DNA of 64,000 nt from Streptomyces sp. B21-083 (GCF_036898825.1 NZ_JARUND010000001.1:3286001-3350000); one strand, 5' to 3'; shown: positions 26,593-35,825, counted from the first letter of the stretch. Numbers and translations: made by a program. Notes: a model not told the origin generated them from the sequence alone.

Positions 26593-27852
26593 TCATCCGG
26601 CCTCACCCGGCATCGCGTGCGCCGACGCCCTGGTCAGCGTGCGGGTGGCGTGGAACAGGAGGACCAGGGCGGCCCCCGCGCAGGTCGCGGCCGGGATGCC
26701 CGCAGGACCCCAGGCGGCCACGACCGCGTCCACGGGGGCGGCCAGGAAGGCGCATCCGGGCAGATGCGACGCGAAGGCGGTGGCCAGGGCCGCCGTCTCC
26801 GTCGCGGTCGCCGCGCCGAGGACCACTGCCGGGGCGTGGGTGAAGCCGTGTGCCGTGAGGAGGCGGGCCAGCAGGAGCAGGGCACCGAGGCTGACCGTCG
26901 TGGTGTAGGCCGCCGGTTCGCGCAGGACCGTCGCGGAGAGCGCGACGAGCGTCGCCGACGCGCAGAGGAACAGCGCGAAGGCGCCCAGGAGGAGGGGTTT
27001 CACGGCTGCGGTGAAGTCCGCCAGGCCACGGCTGGCGGCCAGCTTGCGACGGGCTCCCGCCGCGAAGAGGTGGGCGCACCAGGCCGCCGGTGCACAGGCC
27101 AGCGTGAGGGCCAGTACAGGGGCGGTGGACAGGTTCCGGACGGCCGTCGGGAATCCACCGGGGCCGCCCGTCAGCGCGGCGGTGAGCAGGTCGTCGCCCA
27201 GGAGGGCGTACGCGAGGAGCCAGTAGGTCCACGCGCGCGTGAAGGGCGGGGTGTGGCTGCCGTACGTGCCGGGGAGCGCCGGGTGGGACCTCGGGCCCAG
27301 TGGCCCCCGGCCCAGTGCCGCGCGTACGGCGAATGTCACGGCCAGGGCGCCCAGCGTCGCCACGGCCAGCCGGACCCGGCCGCCGGTGAGGTGCAGGCCC
27401 GTCACCGTCGCCGCGCACAGGGCGCCCGGCAGCAGGGAGAGCAGGACCCAGTCGGCCCGGACGCGGGGTGCGGGCGTCGGGGTGGGCCGCGGTGCCGTTT
27501 CCGTTTCCCGGGAGACGCGGGCGTACAACTCCTCGGCCAGCGAGAACACGTCCCGGTGTCGGAAGCGGGCGGCCGTTCGGTCAGTCATGCCGTGGGCCTC
27601 CAGGCCGGCGGCGATCTCCAGGGGATCCACCGCCCGCTCGCACAGCTCACGGTGTCGGTGCATGAGCGCCTTCACGGGGTCTCCGGTCCCTCGGCGCGCG
27701 GCACGGGCGGCGGGTGTGGTCGTCTGCGTGTGCTCCCGCGTCTCCCGTACGTTCGTCTCGGCGGCGCCCGTGAGCCACTCCTCCGAGTTTTCGTCCCAGC
27801 CTCCGGGGCTGTCCGGTGTCCCGGGGCGGTCCAGTTCTCCCAGCTCGCTCAT
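26593..27852 (-). CDS. Polytopic membrane protein of the PelF-like cluster
   Basis: Protein of 419 aa. The first ~130 residues are soluble and include a helix-rich segment rich in Arg/His/Glu (about 60-112). Then follow about eight to nine TM helices (approximately 135-155, 161-180, 208-230, 243-262, 284-306, 315-334, 340-362, 365-402). I do not recognise a family. By position, overlapping the glycosyltransferase stop by four bases (ATGA), it could be the membrane partner that exports or polymerises the glycan, as PelG does, but I see no PelG motif. Confidence 0.65.
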   Translation of the reverse strand: MSELGELDRPGTPDSPGGWDENSEEWLTGAAETNVRETREHTQTTTPAARAARRGTGDPVKALMHRHRELCERAVDPLEIAAGLEAHGMTDRTAARFRHRDVFSLAEELYARVSRETETAPRPTPTPAPRVRADWVLLSLLPGALCAATVTGLHLTGGRVRLAVATLGALAVTFAVRAALGRGPLGPRSHPALPGTYGSHTPPFTRAWTYWLLAYALLGDDLLTAALTGGPGGFPTAVRNLSTAPVLALTLACAPAAWCAHLFAAGARRKLAASRGLADFTAAVKPLLLGAFALFLCASATLVALSATVLREPAAYTTTVSLGALLLLARLLTAHGFTHAPAVVLGAATATETAALATAFASHLPGCAFLAAPVDAVVAAWGPAGIPAATCAGAALVLLFHATRTLTRASAHAMPGEAG

Positions 27853-29579
27853 CGCACGCCCTCCCCGGCCGGTACGGGGGTCGCCTGTACCGGTGCGGAA
27901 GCGCGTCCTGTCGCCCAGCTGGGCCCGCCACGGGCCACCACGCCTATGCCGGCCTGCGTCCAGCGGCCGGCGACGTGGGCCTCCGCCGGGACGGCGAACG
28001 GGAGCGGTTCACCGGTGTGGTCGAGGACCACTCTGCTGACGGGACAGCGCGAGACGACCTCCAGGTAAATGCCGCGAAATGCCTCGACGTTCTGCTCGAC
28101 GGTGAACAGTTCGAGGGCACGGGCGCGGGCGGCGGCGCCCAGGCGTTCGCGGCGCGCCGGGTCGCGCAGCAGCGCCACGCACGCCTCGGCGAGCGCCCGC
28201 GGGTTGCGCGGGGGCACCACGAGCCCCGTTCCACCGATGATCTCGACCACCGCACCCACGTCCGTCGACACGGTCGCCCGACCGCAGAACATGGCCTCGA
28301 CCAGGCTGATCGGGAAGCCCTCGACGACGCTCGACAGAACGACGACCGCGCCCGCCCCGTACGCCTCAGTGAGGTTCGGCGCCTCGGGGCCGCCGATCTC
28401 CTCGAACGACACCGGGTTGTCGCCGACCGCGTGCATGCCTTCGGCCTCGTCGGGGAAGAGCTGCGCTGCCAGCGCCCGGCAGTGACCGAGATACGCCTCG
28501 CTCTCGGCTCCCGTGGCCGCGCCGATGACGCGCAGGCGGGTCTTCGGCTCCTCCTTGCGGACCTCCGCGAAGGCGTGCAGGAGGGAGATCAGGTCCTTGG
28601 CGGGCTCGATACGGCCGACCCAGATCAGCGTGTCGGGGTCCGCGGTCTCCGGTGACTCGCCCACTTCCGCGAAGTGGGACGCGTCCATGCCCGGGTACAC
28701 GGTCCGCAGCTTCTCCCGGTCGGCCCCGCATCTCTCCTGCCAGCGGCGGGTGTGCGTGTTGCCGGGGGTGACGAGCGCGGCCCGCCGGTAGACCTCCGAG
28801 GCCAGATGGCCGTGAAAGGCCGCCAGCAGGGACCGTACGGCCGGGGCGCTGTCGTCGGCGCCCGAGGCCAGGTAGTGCGCCCGCAGCGGGACTCCGTACT
28901 CGGTGACCAGGAGCGGGACGCCGGAGAAGTGGTGGGCGAGCAGTCCGGGGAGTGCCGCCGGGCCGCCGGCCGCGGCGTGGCAGAGGTCGACCGAGCCGAG
29001 CCCGTCGTCCTCGTACCAGTCGAGCGAGAGGGGGCGCAGAGCGCGTTCCAGTTGCGCGGCGACGGTGAGCAGGTCCGGGACGCGCGCCTCGCGCGCCGCT
29101 CCCAGGGCGCCGGGCGCACGACAGGCGCGCTCCAGGGCGCGTACGGCGGCTTCGGAGCGCAGCGCTCCCACCAGTCCGCCCTCGTCCCGGGCGAGTTCGG
29201 CGAGCCCGTACAGCGCGCTGCCGAAACGGTCCGCCCCAGCGGTGGACGGGGCCGATCCGTCCGGCGCCCTCCGCGTGTCGGGCCCGCCGCACAGCGCCGC
29301 GGCCAACTCGCCGTAGGCCTCGGCGAACCGTCGGCGGGCGCGGCGGCCGTACACCACCCCGTCGTCCTCGGCCGTCCACAGTGGCGCGGTCCTCACCCGG
29401 CTGACCTGCGACGGGAGTTCGATCCAGCCCTCGTCCTCCTGCCGCTCACTGCGGCTGAGCGCGTAGATGTCGAACTCGTGTCCGTCGAGCCCGCGCACGA
29501 GCCGGTCGCACCAGAGTCTGGCGTCACCGCTCACATACGGATAGCCACCCTCCGTCAGCAGTCCGATGCGCACGAGCAC
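27849..29579 (-). CDS. PelF-like family 4 glycosyltransferase (DUF3492 plus GT4)
   Basis: Protein of 576 aa. The N-terminus (RIGLLTEGGYPYV...WCDRLVRGL) is the DUF3492 signature of PelF-type transferases. The C-terminal GT4 domain shows WVGRIEPAKDL and the E-x7-E nucleotide-sugar motif (EGFPISLVEAM). PelF polymerises amino-sugar units of the Pel exopolysaccharide in the cytosol. Start GTG 29579 was chosen for GGAG nine bases upstream; GTG 29573 is an alternative. A 9-bp hairpin (29601-29624) sits in the leader. It is first gene of a four-gene unit with overlapping ends. Confidence 0.85.
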   Translation of the reverse strand: MLVRIGLLTEGGYPYVSGDARLWCDRLVRGLDGHEFDIYALSRSERQEDEGWIELPSQVSRVRTAPLWTAEDDGVVYGRRARRRFAEAYGELAAALCGGPDTRRAPDGSAPSTAGADRFGSALYGLAELARDEGGLVGALRSEAAVRALERACRAPGALGAAREARVPDLLTVAAQLERALRPLSLDWYEDDGLGSVDLCHAAAGGPAALPGLLAHHFSGVPLLVTEYGVPLRAHYLASGADDSAPAVRSLLAAFHGHLASEVYRRAALVTPGNTHTRRWQERCGADREKLRTVYPGMDASHFAEVGESPETADPDTLIWVGRIEPAKDLISLLHAFAEVRKEEPKTRLRVIGAATGAESEAYLGHCRALAAQLFPDEAEGMHAVGDNPVSFEEIGGPEAPNLTEAYGAGAVVVLSSVVEGFPISLVEAMFCGRATVSTDVGAVVEIIGGTGLVVPPRNPRALAEACVALLRDPARRERLGAAARARALELFTVEQNVEAFRGIYLEVVSRCPVSRVVLDHTGEPLPFAVPAEAHVAGRWTQAGIGVVARGGPSWATGRASAPVQATPVPAGEGVR

Positions 29580-29653
29580 ACCCCCGATCTCCCTTGTGGG
29601 GAGCCGCCGTTGACCCGGCGGCTCGCAGCGGGACGAACGTATGCGGACATGAC

Positions 29654-29687
29654 GGTGGTGTGACGGACGGTTGTCCGTCACACCACC
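29654..29687 (-). terminator. Terminator hairpin after the decayed ABC transporter
   Basis: Perfect 15-bp stem (29654-29668 with 29673-29687) and a 4-base loop, located between the ABC ATPase remnant stop (29782) and the PelF-like gene start (29579). No T-tract. It should insulate the glycosyltransferase unit from upstream transcription. Confidence 0.75.
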
Positions 29688-29781
29688 AAAAGGGGTGAAC
29701 GGTCGTAACTTTCCCGCGCGGATCGCGTTCCGTCGCGCTAAGAGATCATTCGCGCACGAGTCGTGACGAACACCTGTGTGG

Positions 29782-31340
29782 TCAGACGGGTGTCAACTCC
29801 TGGCGGGCGGCACGACGGCGGGCAGCGATCTCCGGGTCCAGAGCGGGTACGGCGGCCAGCAACTGCCGGGTGTAGGGGGCCCTCGGATTGTCGTACACCT
29901 CGTCGGCGGGCCCCGATTCGACGATCCGGCCCCGCCGCATCACCGCGACCCGGTCGCTGACCTGGCGTACCACGGCGAGATCGTGGGCGACGAACACCAG
30001 CGCGAGGCCGAGTTCGCGCTGCAACTCGCCGAGCAGGGCGACCACCTGGGCCTGGGTCGTGACGTCGAGCGCCGAGACGGGCTCGTCGCAGACGATGACG
30101 CGGGGTTCGGCGGCCAGTGCCCGTGCGATACCCACGCGTTGGCGTTGGCCGCCGCTGAACTCGTGCGGATAGCGGTCGTAGAGCGCCGGGTCGAAGCCCC
30201 ACCCGCTCCCCCACGCGCCTGCGGACACGCCCCTCGTCCTTCTCGCCGCGTGCCCGCAGGGGATCGGCGATCGCCTGCGGGCACACTGCGGCGGGGATTG
30301 AGGGAGGAGACCGGGTCCTGGAACACCATCTGCACGGCCGGGCCGGCCCCGGATCGCACGCGCCCCTCGTAGCGCACCTCGCCGGCCGTCGGCTCCAGCA
30401 GCCCGACCAGCATCCGTCCGAGGGTCGTCTTGCCGCTGCCGCTCTCGCCGACGATCCCGAGGGTCTCACCCCGGCGCACGGTCAGCGACACATCGTCCAC
30501 GGCCGCGAACGCCCGCTTCCCGCGCCCGAACTCGCGCCGCAGGCCGGCGGCCTCCAGCACCACCTCGTGGGCGTCGGAGGCGTCCTGGGGGACCCGTCTC
30601 ACGTCCACGCGCGGTACCGCCGCGAGCAGTTCACGCGTGTACGCCTGGGCGGGCGCCCCCAGTACGGCGGCGACCGGGCCGTGCTCGACGGGGCGCCCGT
30701 GCCGCATCACCAGCACGTCGTCGACGCTCTCCGCCGCCACCCCGACGTCGTGCGTGACGAGCAGCAGCCCCATTCCGGTCTCCGCGCGCAGCGTGTGCAG
30801 CAGGTCGAGAATCTGGGCCTGGACGGTGACGTCCAGCGCGGTCGTGGGCTCGTCGGCGACCAGCAGGTCGGGCTCGCAGGCGAGCGCCATGGCGATCAGC
30901 GCGCGCTGGCGCATCCCGCCGCTGAACTCGTGCGGCCGGGACCGGGACCGCCGCAGGGCGTCCGGAATTCCGACCCGGTCCAGTACGTCGACGCCGCGCG
31001 CGCGTGCGGGCCGCCTGGACGCCTTCGTGTGCACCCGGTAGACCTTCGCGATCTGGTCGCCCACCGCGTAGTAGGGGTCGAGGGAGGACAGCGGGTCCTG
31101 GAAGACCATCGCCGCCTCCGCCCCGCGCAGCCGCCGCAGCTCGGCCTCGGACGCCCGCCGTACGTCGGTTCCGGCGACGCTGACCGTGCCGCCGACCTCC
31201 GCTCCCGTGCCGCGGTGCAGCCCCAGCAGAGCGGACGCGACCGTCGACTTGCCCGAGCCGGACTCGCCGACCAGGCCCAGCGCGGCGCCCTTCGCCAGCC
31301 GGAACGACAGCCCGTCCACGGCGAGCAGGGTGGGCGGCGG
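29782..31340 (-). pseudogene. Fused oligopeptide ABC transporter ATPase (DppD-DppF type), frameshifted
   Basis: Two ABC domains in tandem. Domain 1 is intact in frame (GESGSGKST, FSGGMRQRAL, LLVADEPTTALD). Domain 2 begins well ([24 protein letters not shown]). It then needs two frame corrections: one extra base near 30279-30281 and another near 30194-30195. After these the third segment resumes with [22 protein letters not shown] and a normal C-terminus ending at 29782. The N-terminus lacks its first residues and its start: it is joined directly to a fragment of a substrate-binding protein. No permease genes remain. A 10-bp inverted repeat (30251-30260/30275-30284) overlaps the first shift. 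I conclude it is non-functional unless the shifts are sequence errors. Confidence 0.82.
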
Positions 31341-32033
31341 TCGCGATCTCCGGGCTGGTCTCGAAGTCCTTGGAGTTGGAGTGCGTCAGGGTGACGGTCA
31401 GCCCGTTCGGGTAACCGGCCTCCTTCAGCACCTCCTTGGCCTTCGCCGGGTCCCCCGACGCACCCGCCGGGAAGTGGTCGTAGGGCGTGTACCCGAAGGA
31501 CTTCTGGTTCGGCAGATAGGTGGTGGCGGGCTCGGCGAGCGACGAGCCGCCGGCCGCGTTGATGACGCTCGTACGGTCGATGGCGTACGAGATCGCCTCC
31601 CGCACCCTGATGTTGTCGAACGGCTTGATCTTCAAGTTGAACGCCAGGTAGTTGATGTAGCCGAAGTGCCCGGTGCCGACGCGCGCGGCCAGTTCCTTGT
31701 CGCCGGAGACCTTGGCGAGCTCGGCCGGGCCGAGGTTGGTGTCCGTGGTGACGGACGCGGCGTCCGCCCCTTGGGACGCCGACAGCCGCTGGTTGATCAC
31801 CGACGAGTCGAGCCCGGACCGTACTTCGATCCTGTCCGGGTACGCCTTGCGCTCCGCGTCCGTGGCGGCCGACCAGTAGGTGTTGCGCTCAAGGATCAGC
31901 CGCTCGCCGTCACTTTCGTTGCTGACGACCTTGTACGGGCCCGACGAGACCGGGTGCTCCTCGTACTTCGTACCGATGTCCCTGGCCTTCGGGACCGGTG
32001 TGAACTGCGTCAACTCCCCGGATACGGCCAGGG
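31341..32033 (-). pseudogene. Internal fragment of an oligopeptide-binding protein (SBP family 5)
   Basis: About 230 codons of uninterrupted family-5 solute-binding protein sequence: ELTQFTPVPKARD, HPVSSGPYKVV, LERNTYW, NYLAFNLKIKPFDNIRVREAISYAIDR, AKEVLKEAGYPNG. It lacks the signal peptide and N-terminal lobe, and its C-terminus stops abruptly at about 31341, where ATPase sequence begins in another frame. The upstream joint lies inside the last codons of the DUF3152 gene. It is thus the middle of a gene left between two deletion joints. Confidence 0.85.
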
Positions 32034-33419
32034 ATTGGCTCGGCAGTGGATCCCGTCGTGGTTGAGGAACTTGGTCTGCTGCTGCATGACCGGGGCGAGG
32101 TCCCCGTCCTTGTCGCAGGTCACGTGCCCGTAGCCGAGACGATGGCCGACCTCGTGGTTGATCAGCATCTGCCGGTACGCGTAGATCTTGTCGCCGTAGG
32201 TCACGGACCCCTGCGCCCACCGGTAGGCGTTGATCATCACGCGGTCGGTGGCGGCCGAGTCGCAGGACACGTTGTCCTCGGTGGTGTCGAGCCCCGACTT
32301 CTCGCACCAGAAGGCGGTGGTGCCCGGGCTCGCCAGTGTGATCACGAAATCGGGCTTGCCCGAGGAGATCCGCTCGAACGTCCGACCGCCGCTGTGGGCC
32401 CAACTCCGCTTGTCGTTGAGCGTCTTCTGCACGGCCTGCGCGAACAGTTGCCCGTCGAGCCCGAGCCCCTGCTCGACGTCCACCCGGTACGTGTACTTCT
32501 GCCCCGCCCCCGGCGCCTTGGCGAAGCCGCGGATCGCGTCGAACTTCCCCGAGCCCTTGAGGGCCGCCCCGAGCGCGTACGTTCTGGCCATCTTCTGGTC
32601 GTACGTCAGTGCCGTCTCGACGGCCGGCGCGTCGGACGCGGCGGGGAGACCGTCGGTACGCGCCGCGGAGTCCCCGGAACCCTGGACGTCCTGGCCCGAG
32701 CCGAGCGCGGTCTGCGTCCGCACGCCCCCGTCGTCGTCCTGACCCTGGGTGACCTGTCCGGCCACGACGACCGCCAGCACGGTGGTGACGGCGGCAGCCG
32801 CGATCCCGGTGAACGCCCGCCCCTTGCCGCTCCTGCCCTTGCCCGCCACCTCGGCGGGCGGGATGGGCGTGTCGGCCGGATGCGATGTCCGGGCGCGGGG
32901 TGTGGGGAGGCCGCCACCCGTGAAGGAACCGCCGGCCGTGCCGGCTTCCTCGAAGGCATCGACGTACGCCTGCCGGGGGCCGGAACCGTTCGTGGGTGCG
33001 GGCGCGGGACGCTGACGCGGTATGGCCGGGCCCGCCCCGGCACGCGTGCCGAACTCGCCCCAGCCGCCGCCGGATTCACGCTGCTCGGGATGTCCGCCTC
33101 CCCGGACACGGGGGAAGCCGTGCGCGGGGGTGCCGTCCGCGGGACGCTGCGTCCCGTGCGCGGGGGCGCCCTCGGAAAGGCGCGGGAAGCCATGAGCGGG
33201 AGTGCCGTCGGGAACCGGGAAACGGGGCATCCCGTGAGCCGGAGTACCGTCGGCGAACCGCGGTCCCCCTTGCCCCTGTCGTCCCTGACTCTGCCCCTGA
33301 ACCTGCCCTTGACCCTGCCCCTGTTGAGGTTTCTGACCCTGTTGACCCACGGGGGTGTTCGCCGTGTCGCCCGTACTCGCGCTGCCGCCTGTTCGCCCAC
33401 GGCGGCTGTGACGTCCCAC
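32010..33419 (-). CDS. DUF3152 protein: membrane-anchored zincin-like domain with repetitive N-terminus
   Basis: Protein of 469 aa. A Gln/Gly-rich stretch (residues 25-52) is followed by about four copies of a DGTPAHGFPR-like repeat (about 55-105). A single TM helix is near 200-222. The extracellular DUF3152 domain contains HEVGHRLGYGH (422-432), a metzincin-like HExxHxxGxxH motif, so a metallopeptidase-type role is likely. GTG 33419 lies eight bases after the stop of the upstream hydrolase, indicating an operon. The stop codon falls within DNA that also encodes the solute-binding-protein remnant in another frame, so the last residues may have been changed by a deletion. Confidence 0.82.
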   Translation of the reverse strand: MGRHSRRGRTGGSASTGDTANTPVGQQGQKPQQGQGQGQVQGQSQGRQGQGGPRFADGTPAHGMPRFPVPDGTPAHGFPRLSEGAPAHGTQRPADGTPAHGFPRVRGGGHPEQRESGGGWGEFGTRAGAGPAIPRQRPAPAPTNGSGPRQAYVDAFEEAGTAGGSFTGGGLPTPRARTSHPADTPIPPAEVAGKGRSGKGRAFTGIAAAAVTTVLAVVVAGQVTQGQDDDGGVRTQTALGSGQDVQGSGDSAARTDGLPAASDAPAVETALTYDQKMARTYALGAALKGSGKFDAIRGFAKAPGAGQKYTYRVDVEQGLGLDGQLFAQAVQKTLNDKRSWAHSGGRTFERISSGKPDFVITLASPGTTAFWCEKSGLDTTEDNVSCDSAATDRVMINAYRWAQGSVTYGDKIYAYRQMLINHEVGHRLGYGHVTCDKDGDLAPVMQQQTKFLNHDGIHCRANPWPYPGS

Positions 33420-33427
33420 CTCGCGTC

Positions 33428-34456
33428 TCAGCTCCCCGCATTCGCGGCGTCGACCCTGCTGCCGACCGTCCTCGCTGCCACAGTACCGGCATCCGCCGGC
33501 AACTCACCTGCGTCATCGAGCAGTTCACGGAACGCCGAGGCCACCGTCTCCGGGTACTCCATCATCGCCACATGTCCGGCGTCCGGCAGCGAGAGCAGCC
33601 GCGAGTCGCGGAAGGCACGCGCCGCGCGCTGGGCCATGCGGTAGGAGACGAGCTGGTCCCGGCCGCCGTAGACGAGAAGCGTCGGGGCGAGCACGCGCTC
33701 GGCCTGACGCCACAGCCCGTGCTGACCGCCCAGCGTGTACGCGTTCACGACCCCGCGCGCGGAACGCGCCAGCGCATCCCAGAAGTACGGCAGTTGGAGC
33801 CGTCTCTCCATCTCCTCGACCGCGTTGCGGAATCCCTCGGGCGTCACCTGTTCAGGATCCCCGTAACAGAGCGCCGTGACCCCGCGGACGCGCTGTTCGG
33901 CGCTCCACTGCTCGGTCAGCCGGGTGAACAGACGGGCCACACCGGGCAGGGCGAGCAGGGCGGTCGGCACCGCGGTGCGCTGGACACGGATCTCCGGCAG
34001 CGCGGGCGAGACCAGCGTGAGCGTCCTGACGAGGTCGGGCCGCACCGCCGCGACACGGGTCGACACCGCACCGCCCAGCGAGTTGCCGAAGAGGTGCACG
34101 GGACCGCGCCCGGACGCGTCCAGGTAGCGGATGACGGCACGCGCGTGCCCGGTGACCGAGTAGTCGCCGTCGTCCGGCGGCGGGGAGTCGCCGAAGCCCG
34201 GCAGGTCGAGCGCCTCGCTGTCGACGAGCTCGTCGTTCAGCGGCATGAGCGCCGACCAGTTCTGCGAGGAACCGCCCAGGCCGTGGACGTACAGCGCGGG
34301 CGGCAGTCCCTCGCGCGCGGGGGGCCGCGAACGCACGGTCAGGGTGATGCCCGGCAGACCGACCGAGCGCAGCCGCTCACCCTCCGCGACCCTGACGGGC
34401 GCCACCTTCGGGAGCACAGTTGTGGCCGGCACGTACGGCAGCTCGGTCGAAGACAT
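33428..34456 (-). CDS. Alpha/beta-hydrolase
   Basis: Protein of 342 aa. The oxyanion region HGLGGSSQNW, nucleophile elbow GNSLGG (Ser), acid in YGGRDQLV and histidine in DAGHVAMMEYP give a complete catalytic triad. No signal peptide is visible. The substrate cannot be named. It is the first gene of a pair with the DUF3152 protein and is divergent from the small acidic-protein gene. Confidence 0.87.
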   Translation of the reverse strand: MSSTELPYVPATTVLPKVAPVRVAEGERLRSVGLPGITLTVRSRPPAREGLPPALYVHGLGGSSQNWSALMPLNDELVDSEALDLPGFGDSPPPDDGDYSVTGHARAVIRYLDASGRGPVHLFGNSLGGAVSTRVAAVRPDLVRTLTLVSPALPEIRVQRTAVPTALLALPGVARLFTRLTEQWSAEQRVRGVTALCYGDPEQVTPEGFRNAVEEMERRLQLPYFWDALARSARGVVNAYTLGGQHGLWRQAERVLAPTLLVYGGRDQLVSYRMAQRAARAFRDSRLLSLPDAGHVAMMEYPETVASAFRELLDDAGELPADAGTVAARTVGSRVDAANAGS

Positions 34457-34623
34457 GCGGCAATGTTACGAGACGATCACGCAGTGGTTCGTGTGTTCGG
34501 CATCACAGGGGATGGTGTGCCGGTTTCCCGCGGCTCAGATCACCTGGCGTCCCGATCCCGCGTCTCCTAGGCTCGTAAGTGGGCACCCGCAGGAAAACCG
34601 TATCCCCGGGAAGGGAGCCCACC

Positions 34624-34866
34624 ATGGCCGTCGACCCCACCGACCCCGAGACCTTCGCGACGAAGGACCACGAGGACTACGAGGGCGAGGACAACGCCAC
34701 CGAGTTCGACGTCGAAGCCCCCACGGACGACGCCGTCGAGCAGCGTACTGACGTCGCCCCGCAGCGCGATGCCCCACTGACCGGCGAGAACACCGACCGC
34801 GCCGACGAGGCCGACCTCGCGGAACAGGCCCGCGTCGTGAAACTCGACGAGGACGACTACCGCTAA
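34624..34866 (+). CDS. Small acidic conserved protein
   Basis: Protein of 80 aa, strongly acidic (Asp/Glu about a third of residues), without hydrophobic segments, probably disordered. ATG 34624 follows GGGAAGGGAG. A C-terminal ARVVKLDEDDYR tail is the most protein-like part. No function recognised. Confidence 0.7.
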   Translation: MAVDPTDPETFATKDHEDYEGEDNATEFDVEAPTDDAVEQRTDVAPQRDAPLTGENTDRADEADLAEQARVVKLDEDDYR

Positions 34867-34912
34867 CCGCCACCACAACCCGTACCTCGCACGCTCCGCA
34901 CCGGATTTATTG

Positions 34913-34928
34913 CTATTTGAGCAAATAG
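34913..34928. promoter_or_regulatory. AT-rich perfect palindrome upstream of TetR gene
   Basis: Arms CTATTTG and CAAATAG separated by AG form a 16-base perfect inverted repeat in an otherwise GC-rich region, 120 bases before the TetR regulator. It could be that regulator's own operator. It has no T-run and is a poor terminator candidate. Confidence 0.4.
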
Positions 34929-35048
34929 GCCGGAACATACAGTCGCTCGGTCGAGGAATTTCTGCGCTCGTACCGCGCACAGCAGGGTTACCGAAAAGTA
35001 CGATGGCGGCGCGGCGCACACCGCATGTGGACGAAATTGGGAGGCGGC

Positions 35049-35690
35049 GTGACAGCCATCGAGCAAACTGAGGCGGCACGCCCGCGGGGCACGCGGTTGC
35101 CGCGTCGCGCCCGACGGAACCAGCTGCTGGGCGCCGCCCAGGAAGTGTTCGTGGCGCAGGGCTACCACTCCGCCGCGATGGACGACATCGCCGAACGGGC
35201 CGGAGTCAGCAAGCCGGTGCTCTACCAGCACTTCCCCGGCAAGCTCGACCTCTACCTCGCCCTGCTCGACCAGCACTGCGAGGCCCTGATCGGGTCGGTC
35301 CGCGCGGCCCTCGCGTCGACCTCCGACAACAAGCAGCGCGTCCGGGCGACGATGGACGCGTACTTCGCGTACGTGGAGGACGACGGCGGCGCCTTCCGCC
35401 TGGTCTTCGAGTCCGACCTGACGAACGAGCCCGCCGTACGCGAGCGCGTCGACAAGGTGGCGAACGAGTGCGCGGAGGCGATCTGCGAGGTCATCGCCGA
35501 GGACACCGGTCTCTCCCGCTCGGAGTCGATGCTGCTCGCCTCCGGCCTGGGCGGACTCTCCCAGGTGGTGGCCCGGTCCTGGCTGCACAGCGACCGCAGT
35601 GTGCCGCGCGATCAGGCGGTCCAGTTGCTGGCCTCCCTGGCGTGGCGCGGCATCGCCGGCTTCCCGCTGCACGGCACCGAGCACCACTGA
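35049..35690 (+). CDS. TetR/AcrR family transcriptional regulator
   Basis: Protein of 213 aa. The N-terminal helix-turn-helix (ARRNQLLGAAQEVFVAQGYHSAAMDDIAERAGVSKP region, about 20-65) continues into YQHFPGKLDLY. The C-terminal ligand domain is all-helical and unassigned. The GTG start at 35049 has GGGAGGCGG upstream. No obvious target gene is co-oriented within the same transcript except DUF3107 downstream. The palindrome at 34913-34928 is a candidate operator. Confidence 0.9.
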   Translation: MTAIEQTEAARPRGTRLPRRARRNQLLGAAQEVFVAQGYHSAAMDDIAERAGVSKPVLYQHFPGKLDLYLALLDQHCEALIGSVRAALASTSDNKQRVRATMDAYFAYVEDDGGAFRLVFESDLTNEPAVRERVDKVANECAEAICEVIAEDTGLSRSESMLLASGLGGLSQVVARSWLHSDRSVPRDQAVQLLASLAWRGIAGFPLHGTEHH

Positions 35691-35825
35691 CCGCCGGTTT
35701 GTTCCCGCCCGCTGTTCGCTCCTGGCGTTCCCAGGCGGAACATGTACGTCCCCTCACCGGGCTAATGTGTGCTGGGTACGGCGCGGACGCCCGCGCACTT
35801 CACTGACCGTCGGAGGGACATAGCC

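Noticed and set aside
34924..34990. GGAAC and GGAAT boxes before the TetR gene as SigR-type promoters
   Set aside because: Neither is followed by GTT at 18 bases.
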